Positions 59,350 through 64,000 of a stretch of DNA of 64,000 nt are shown piece by piece. The translations under genes were made by a program, and so were the position numbers. The DNA lies in contig CBDHEF010000002.1 in NCBI GenBank assembly GCA_965261945.1, positions 744,001 to 808,000 on the forward strand. The letters run 5' to 3'. The notes beneath the pieces are model-generated. The model did no database searches and was not told the origin of the DNA. It saw nothing but the letters and a program-made list of their open reading frames with translations. Source of the stretch: VXOI01 sp965261945. Its GTDB lineage: Bacteria; Chloroflexota; Dehalococcoidia; Lucifugimonadales; UBA3495. Position 1 is the first letter of the stretch. Each line of letters begins with the position of its first letter.

Positions 59350-60924
59350 ATGACATCCGGCATCAACCGAGGTAACTCGCAGGGCAGTGGCCCACCCCTG
59401 CTGGAACTGCGCAACATCACCAAGTCGTTTCCAGGCGTTGTTGCCAACGACGGGATTGACCTGGTGGTTCAGAGGGGCGAAGTCCACGCCGTTCTGGGTG
59501 AAAACGGCTCCGGCAAAAGCACCCTGATGAAGGTCATCTACGGATACCATGTCCCTGACGCCGGTTCTATCCTCGTTGATGGTCGGGCGGTGCGCCTCGG
59601 TTCCCCCGCAGCAGGCAGGCGTTTGGACATCGGCATGGTCTTTCAGGATTTTTCGCTGATTCCGGCGCTGTCGGTCGTCGAGAACGTGGCGCTCTTTCTG
59701 CCGGGACAGGGCCGGCTGCTGCGCCGGCGCCAATTGGCGCGGCGCATCGAGAAGTTCTCCGGTGAGTACGGGCTGGAAATTGATCCCAACCGCCGGGTTG
59801 ACGAACTTTCCTTGGGAGAGCGGCAGCGGGTGGAGTTGATTAAGCTGCTTCTGGCCGAGGCCCGGCTCCTGATTTTCGATGAGCCGACCAGTGTGCTTGC
59901 GCCCCATGAGGTTGACAACCTGTTTCGAGTGTTTGCTGCACTGAAAGAAACCGGATATTCCATCCTGTTCATCACTCATAAAGTGCGGGAAGCCCTGGCA
60001 GTGGCCGACAAAGTCTCGGTGCTGCGTCGCGGCCGGTTGGAAGTCAACGCTCCGCGCAGCGACTTTGACGCCGAGAGCCTGGTCGCGGCAATGGTCGGCG
60101 CCGACGCTGCCGGGCAGACTCACGCCGAGGGAAATCGGCGGGAAATCGGCGAGACAGCGCTGGAATTCCGAGAGGTCAGCACAGGCCGCATCTCCCCAGG
60201 CGGCGGGATGCAGAGCGGGCTGAACTCCGTCAGCTTCAGCGTCCGCCGGGGCGAAATCCTGGGCGTCGCCGGGGTGGCCGGCAATGGACAGCGGGACCTG
60301 GGGGAGGCGCTGCTGGGCCTGGCGCCGGTTCGGAGCGGCGGCATCCTGTTGCTTGGCCGGCCTTTGGCCGGGCATACCCCGTCCGAAGCCTTGAAGCGAG
60401 GCGTGGCGGTTGTCCCCGAAGACCCTCTGGCAGACGCTATGGTGCCGGAAATGAGGGTGGACGAAAACCTGCTGCTCGCCGGGCTGGGCAGGGGCTGTCA
60501 GGAGGGCTTCTGGCTGGACCGACGCAGCATAACTGGAGGCGCCGACGGGGTCCGTACTGGATTCCCGTTGCCCCTGGCCGCCTCCGATGTCCGGGTCAAG
60601 CGGCTGTCCGGCGGCAATGTGCAACGGGTGTCGCTGGCCGGTGAGCTGGGGCAGGGCGCTTTGGTGTTGCTGGCCTACTATCCGACACGCGGCTTGGATG
60701 TCCTGAGCGCAGGGGCCACCCGCCGCCTGTTGCTGGAGCAGCGCGACGCCGGGGCCGCCACGGTGCTGGTATCGGAGGACCTGGATGAATTGCTGGCCCT
60801 CAGCGACCGCCTGCTGGTCATGTACCGAGGCCGGGTGGCCGGCCACTTTACGTCAGGGGAAGCGTCGGTGCGGGAGATTGGCCTGCGGATGACCGGACAC
60901 GCCGCGGCTGCGGGAACCCAATGA
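59350..60924 (+). CDS. ABC transporter ATP-binding protein, nucleoside/sugar type with two ATPase domains
   Basis: The 524-residue product from ATG 59350 energises import by the following two permeases. NBD1 has Walker A LGENGSGKST, signature LSLGERQRVEL and Walker B LLIFDEPTSVL. NBD2 has GVAGVAGNGQRDL in place of Walker A and signature LSGGNVQRVSL with VLLAYYPTRGLDV. A degenerate second Walker A is normal in the YufO/RbsA-type family. It overlaps the first permease by 4 bases (ATGA). A TTG start at 59308 would add 14 residues. Confidence 0.92.
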   Translation: MTSGINRGNSQGSGPPLLELRNITKSFPGVVANDGIDLVVQRGEVHAVLGENGSGKSTLMKVIYGYHVPDAGSILVDGRAVRLGSPAAGRRLDIGMVFQDFSLIPALSVVENVALFLPGQGRLLRRRQLARRIEKFSGEYGLEIDPNRRVDELSLGERQRVELIKLLLAEARLLIFDEPTSVLAPHEVDNLFRVFAALKETGYSILFITHKVREALAVADKVSVLRRGRLEVNAPRSDFDAESLVAAMVGADAAGQTHAEGNRREIGETALEFREVSTGRISPGGGMQSGLNSVSFSVRRGEILGVAGVAGNGQRDLGEALLGLAPVRSGGILLLGRPLAGHTPSEALKRGVAVVPEDPLADAMVPEMRVDENLLLAGLGRGCQEGFWLDRRSITGGADGVRTGFPLPLAASDVRVKRLSGGNVQRVSLAGELGQGALVLLAYYPTRGLDVLSAGATRRLLLEQRDAGAATVLVSEDLDELLALSDRLLVMYRGRVAGHFTSGEASVREIGLRMTGHAAAAGTQ

Positions 60925-61991
60925 GTCTCCTGCGGCAGTTCCTTCCCGAAACGTTGTCTTTCCGGCAAGTGTGCGTTGCGCTGGCGAGTCAGCCGGTTCC
61001 CCGTCCTGCGTTGGGCCTGGTGCTGGCACTGGCTGTCTTTGCCCTCTTTCTGCTGGCGTCCGGGCGGGACCCGGTGGACGCCCTTCTGGAAGCGTGGCAT
61101 GGCGTCATCGGCAGTTCCTTCGGTCTCAGCGAGGTCGGGGTGACCATGATTCCGCTGGTCCTGACCGCCCTCGCCACCGCTATACCCACCCGCGTCGGGC
61201 TGGTCAACGTGGGCGGGGAGGGGCAATTGTACGTCGGGGCGCTGACAGCCACCGGGGTCGCTCTGTTCTTCCCCGCCGGGCAAGTATGGCTGATGCTGCC
61301 GGCCATGGCAGTCGCCGGGAGTATCGGCGGCGGGCTGTGGGCGGCGCTGGCGGCCCTGCTTAGACGCTGGCGTGGCGTGAACGAAGTCATCTCGACGCTT
61401 CTCGCCAACTATGTCGCAATTCTGCTGGTCAACGTGTTCGTATTCGGCCCGTGGAAGAACCCAGAGGGCCTGGGCTACCCCTACACCTCACCCTTTGACG
61501 TTGCGTCCATTTTCCCTGCAATCGCCGGGACGCGGTTTCACTGGGGCTTTCTGGCCCCGGCAATCGCGCTCGTTGTCACCTATGTAATCCTCACCCGCAC
61601 TATATGGGGCTTCAAAATGCGGGCGGTGGGCGGCAATCCGGAAGCCGCCCGGCGGCGGGGTATCGCGGTGGACAAGTATGTTATAGCTGCCATGATTGCC
61701 GGGGGAGGGCTGGCCGGGCTGGCCGGAATGGTGGAGGTATCCGGCATTCACCACGACCTCCGCCCCGGCATCTCCGACAATCTGGGCTACCTGGGTCTGC
61801 TGGCGAGCTGGCTGGCCGGGCATAACCCCATCGTCATTGTCGCCGCCTGCTTTCTGATTGCCGTGTTCTTGGTGGCCGGCGACGTGTTGCAATTGACCGT
61901 CGGGCTGCCATCGTCGGCCGGGCTGGTACTGATAGGGCTGGCCCTGTTCTTCGTCCTGGGCCTCCGGCGGGTGGAGCGAAGGGCGCTGTGA
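60921..61991 (+). CDS. ABC transporter permease (BMP/nucleoside family, YufP-like)
   Basis: The 356-residue membrane protein has about nine to ten hydrophobic segments, starting with PALGLVLALAVFALFLLASG, and the family loop GLVNVGGEGQLYVGA in its second quarter. RAVGGNPEAARRRGIAVDKY is the cytoplasmic coupling loop of branched-chain-type permeases (BPD_transp_2). It pairs with the second permease, whose GTG overlaps its stop by 4 bases. Confidence 0.93.
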   Translation: MSLLRQFLPETLSFRQVCVALASQPVPRPALGLVLALAVFALFLLASGRDPVDALLEAWHGVIGSSFGLSEVGVTMIPLVLTALATAIPTRVGLVNVGGEGQLYVGALTATGVALFFPAGQVWLMLPAMAVAGSIGGGLWAALAALLRRWRGVNEVISTLLANYVAILLVNVFVFGPWKNPEGLGYPYTSPFDVASIFPAIAGTRFHWGFLAPAIALVVTYVILTRTIWGFKMRAVGGNPEAARRRGIAVDKYVIAAMIAGGGLAGLAGMVEVSGIHHDLRPGISDNLGYLGLLASWLAGHNPIVIVAACFLIAVFLVAGDVLQLTVGLPSSAGLVLIGLALFFVLGLRRVERRAL

Positions 61992-62908
61992 GCACCTTCT
62001 GGCTGGTGATAAGCGGCGCGCTGACCGGCGCGGTGGGCCCCGGCATCTCCGTGCTGTATGCCGTCTACGGAGAGCTGATAACCGAGCGAGCGGGACGCAT
62101 CAACCTGGGCATGGAGGGATGCCTGCTGATGGGGGCCTGCTTTGGGTTCCTGGCAACGGCGGAAACGGGCTCGGCGGGGATCGGCGTTCTGGCGGGACTG
62201 GCCGCCGGTGGACTGGCCGCTTCGATTCACGCCTACCTGGTCATCTATCGCGACACCAACCAGTTGGCTACCGGCCTGGCCCTCACCCTGTTCGCGGGGG
62301 GAGTCACTGCCTATGTGGGCCGGAACTACGTGGACGCCATCATTCAGGGGCTCAACCCCATCGCCATCCCAGGCCTGGCCAAAATTCCGGTCCTGGGCGA
62401 GGCGCTGTTCCGGCAGGACATATTGGCCTACGCGGCCTACGGACTCGGCCCGCTCATCTGGTTCGCGCTGCAATACACTCGTTGGGGGCTGAGCCTGAGG
62501 GCCGTCGGCGAGAATGCGGCGGTGGCCTTCGCCGCCGGCCGCAACCCCGCGCTCCTGCAAGTGACTGCCATCGTGCTGGGCGGCGCGCTGGCCGGATTGG
62601 GCGGCGCGCAGTTGTCCATCGGGCTGACCCATACTTGGTCGGAGGGGATGACCGCCGGACGGGGGTTTATAGCGGTGGCGCTGGTGATTTTCGGGCTGTG
62701 GTCGCCCCTCCGAGGGATGCTGGGGGCGTTCCTCTTCGGCGGAGCGGTGGGGCTGCAACTGCAACTGCAAGCCTTGGGCGCCCCGGTATCGCCCTTCCTG
62801 CTGGATATGCTGCCCTATGTGCTCACCCTGGGTGTGCTGGCAATCTGGACCGGCGCGGCCGACCGGGCCATGCCCGAGGGGCTGAAGGGCATTCTGCGGA
62901 GCGGGTGA
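61988..62908 (+). CDS. ABC transporter permease (BMP/nucleoside family, YufQ-like)
   Basis: The 306-residue membrane protein starts at GTG 61988 (STFWLVISGALTGAVGPGIS) and has TERAGRINLGMEGCLLMGA, the family motif near the N-terminus, and GLSLRAVGENAAVAFAAGRN as coupling loop. With the previous gene it forms the heterodimeric channel. The C-terminal region ends RAMPEGLKGILRSG. The expected binding protein does not follow directly but may be the lipoprotein starting at 63793. Confidence 0.93.
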   Translation: MSTFWLVISGALTGAVGPGISVLYAVYGELITERAGRINLGMEGCLLMGACFGFLATAETGSAGIGVLAGLAAGGLAASIHAYLVIYRDTNQLATGLALTLFAGGVTAYVGRNYVDAIIQGLNPIAIPGLAKIPVLGEALFRQDILAYAAYGLGPLIWFALQYTRWGLSLRAVGENAAVAFAAGRNPALLQVTAIVLGGALAGLGGAQLSIGLTHTWSEGMTAGRGFIAVALVIFGLWSPLRGMLGAFLFGGAVGLQLQLQALGAPVSPFLLDMLPYVLTLGVLAIWTGAADRAMPEGLKGILRSG

Positions 62909-62998
62909 GCCTGCCTGGTTGGCAGGCCCCTCGCCCGTTGCAATAACAAACGGTGTGCTGTAATTTATAGGACGCATATCATGGATAAAGGATGAGCG

Positions 62999-63340
62999 GT
63001 GATTACGTTCAACTGCACCATTCAGGAAGGGGTAATTTCAGACGAGCAGCGCGAGATACTGAGCGTCAGGCTGGTCCAGATTGGCGCTGGAGTTCTTGGC
63101 GAGGCCCCCGATGATATTACAGTGAACTACGAGGTAATCCCCCACGGGTTCGGTTTCCGCGGTGGTGAGGTCTCGACCTCATCGTCGGTCAGGAGCCGGA
63201 TACCCGATGGCTACTCCCAGGAGAAGCGAATCGAGTTCATGCAGACCGTCCAGAATATGTGGATGGAAGTAACCGGACAGACCACCGCTGAACTTGTGGT
63301 CGGCGCCGCAGACTTCAGCTATCGCTACTACCAGGAATAA
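62999..63340 (+). CDS. Tautomerase-fold protein without N-terminal proline
   Basis: The 113-residue protein starts at GTG 62999 (ITFNCTIQEGVISDEQREI) and has the beta-alpha-beta pattern and tail of 4-oxalocrotonate tautomerase/MIF-like proteins (DDITVNYEVIPHGFGFRGGE). The catalytic Pro1 is absent; residue 2 is Ile. A second tautomerase-like gene with the proline follows 44 bases downstream. They may form a heteromer in which this subunit is structural. Identification rests on fold-like sequence only. Confidence 0.65.
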   Translation: MITFNCTIQEGVISDEQREILSVRLVQIGAGVLGEAPDDITVNYEVIPHGFGFRGGEVSTSSSVRSRIPDGYSQEKRIEFMQTVQNMWMEVTGQTTAELVVGAADFSYRYYQE

Positions 63341-63384
63341 ATCCAGAAATTAATCGCCTAAGCCACAAAAACAGGAGAGAAGCG

Positions 63385-63780
63385 ATGCCCATATACCGGT
63401 TTAAAGTTCCTACGGGCTCCGTTCCCTTCGAACAGCGTGAGAAGATCGCCGTGGACGTTACCGACATCCATTGTGGTTCGACCCTTGCCCCTCGCCACTT
63501 CGTCCACGTCTACTTCGACGAGCAGCCCGAGGATGGGTCTGCCTACACCACCCGCTACTACCTCGACGCCATCAATCGCGCCGGCCGCTCCCAGGAAGTC
63601 AAGGACCAGTTGCTGAATGCCCTGCTGAACTCCTTCGCAACCCACACCGGCGTTTCCCGCGAGGATATAAGCGGACGCATTGGCGAGACCCCGGCGTCCT
63701 GGGCGATGGAAGGCGGCGAAGTGTTACCCGAGCCCGGTCAGGAAACCTCCGAATGGTACGCCCACGTCACCGCTGGCTAA
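63385..63780 (+). CDS. Tautomerase-family protein with Pro1
   Basis: The 131-residue product begins MPIYRFKVPTGSVPFEQREK. After Met removal the N-terminal proline of the tautomerase superfamily would be exposed, and ALNSF-type helix and FATHTGVSREDISGRIGE fit the fold. The protein is longer than 4-OT (about 62 residues), suggesting a MIF-like or double-length subunit. A GAGAGAAG box precedes the start. Substrate unknown. Confidence 0.75.
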   Translation: MPIYRFKVPTGSVPFEQREKIAVDVTDIHCGSTLAPRHFVHVYFDEQPEDGSAYTTRYYLDAINRAGRSQEVKDQLLNALLNSFATHTGVSREDISGRIGETPASWAMEGGEVLPEPGQETSEWYAHVTAG

Positions 63781-63792
63781 ACTTCTGAAGGG

Positions 63793-64000
63793 ATGTACGC
63801 TGTGCTGCTTGGACTGTTCTCAAAGTTTCGCATCCCCATCCCCGCAGTCCTGACGGCAGCACTGGCCGTCTTGGTCGCTGCGATGCTGGCCTGCGGCGGG
63901 TCAGAAACGCCCACCCCCACCCCGACCGTTCTTGCCCCGTCTCCTACCGCCACTTCCGCCCCGCCCGCCCCCGCATCTCTTGCCACCCCCAGCATGGAGT
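63793..64000 (+). CDS. Lipoprotein, N-terminus only; candidate binding protein of the ABC importer
   Basis: From ATG 63793 the frame is open to the right edge (69 codons). It encodes a signal peptide with a hydrophobic core (VLTAALAVLVAAMLACGG) ending in a lipobox (MLAC), then a Thr/Pro/Ala-rich linker (TPTPTPTVLAPSPTATSAPP). This is how many Chloroflexota solute-binding lipoproteins begin. Given the nucleoside-type ABC genes upstream it may be a BMP-family substrate-binding protein, but the domain itself lies outside the window. Confidence 0.7.
   Translation, partial: MYAVLLGLFSKFRIPIPAVLTAALAVLVAAMLACGGSETPTPTPTVLAPSPTATSAPPAPASLATPSME

Noticed and set aside
59047..60846. A 599-codon open frame antisense to the ABC ATPase
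   Set aside because: The ABC motifs are on the plus strand and the operon continues with permeases; the antisense frame has no recognisable domain.
1..64000. tRNA, rRNA, SRP RNA or tmRNA genes
   Set aside because: No conserved tRNA T-arm or rRNA stretch was seen in the gene-free intervals on either strand; a covariance search was not possible.

Overview
The window is bacterial, about 60-65% GC, gene-dense, with frequent GTG/TTG starts. Gene content resembles Chloroflexota, probably a SAR202/Dehalococcoidia-like heterotroph: CaiB/BaiF CoA-transferases, acyl-CoA dehydrogenases, NIPSNAP, SagB-type nitroreductase, HpcH aldolase, TPP-dependent decarboxylase, BMP-type nucleoside importer. This assignment is inferred from gene content and base composition; there is no rRNA or other marker. 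I see no rRNA, tRNA or CRISPR array.

Layout. 1-4.1 kb: a DNA-binding-like gene cut by the left edge, leuD and leuC (leucine synthesis) with a Uma2-nuclease relic between them, and a broken small ORF. 4.1-14.4 kb: M1 aminopeptidase, then a one-carbon block (cobalamin-dependent metH behind a candidate leader peptide, and fhs), then a racemase-like protein, an esterase and a tandem NIPSNAP protein. 14.4-16.2 kb: an AAA ATPase with a truncated TOPRIM-like DUF4276 partner, fused by deletion to a VOC-gene tail, beside a 180-bp MITE. 16.2-21.9 kb: two D-threonine-aldolase-like genes (one lacking the PLP lysine), two CoA-transferases and an enoyl-CoA hydratase. 22-24.1 kb: a convergent restriction-modification pair of lower GC. 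24.2-37.3 kb: serine hydrolase, RecQ, two acyl-CoA dehydrogenases, HicBA toxin-antitoxin, D-aminoacylase, FAD oxidoreductase, VOC protein and TPP enzyme. 37.4-40.4 kb: a second MITE copy, then a two-gene operon with a divergent tubulin/FtsZ-like GTPase and its large partner, closed by a strong terminator. 40.5-49 kb: SDR, hydroxyisobutyrate-dehydrogenase-like enzyme, a second ATPase + TOPRIM (DUF3226) module, aldolase, SagB-type oxidoreductase, EVE protein and acyl-CoA ligase. 49.1-58.2 kb: a purine cluster, guaA-purD-x-y-purE-mtnX-like-purB-purC-DUF3105-purS. 58.2-64 kb: a BNR-repeat protein, an ABC nucleoside-type importer (ATPase plus two permeases), two tautomerase-fold proteins and the start of a lipoprotein that may be the importer's binding protein.

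The most unusual items are the split tubulin-like operon with iteron-like repeats in front of it, the two ATPase/TOPRIM modules (one intact, one decayed), the lysine-less aldolase paralogue, the inverted pair of 180-bp MITEs, a dispersed repeat that has become an in-frame peptide inside PurC, and non-standard translation signals at metH and guaA.
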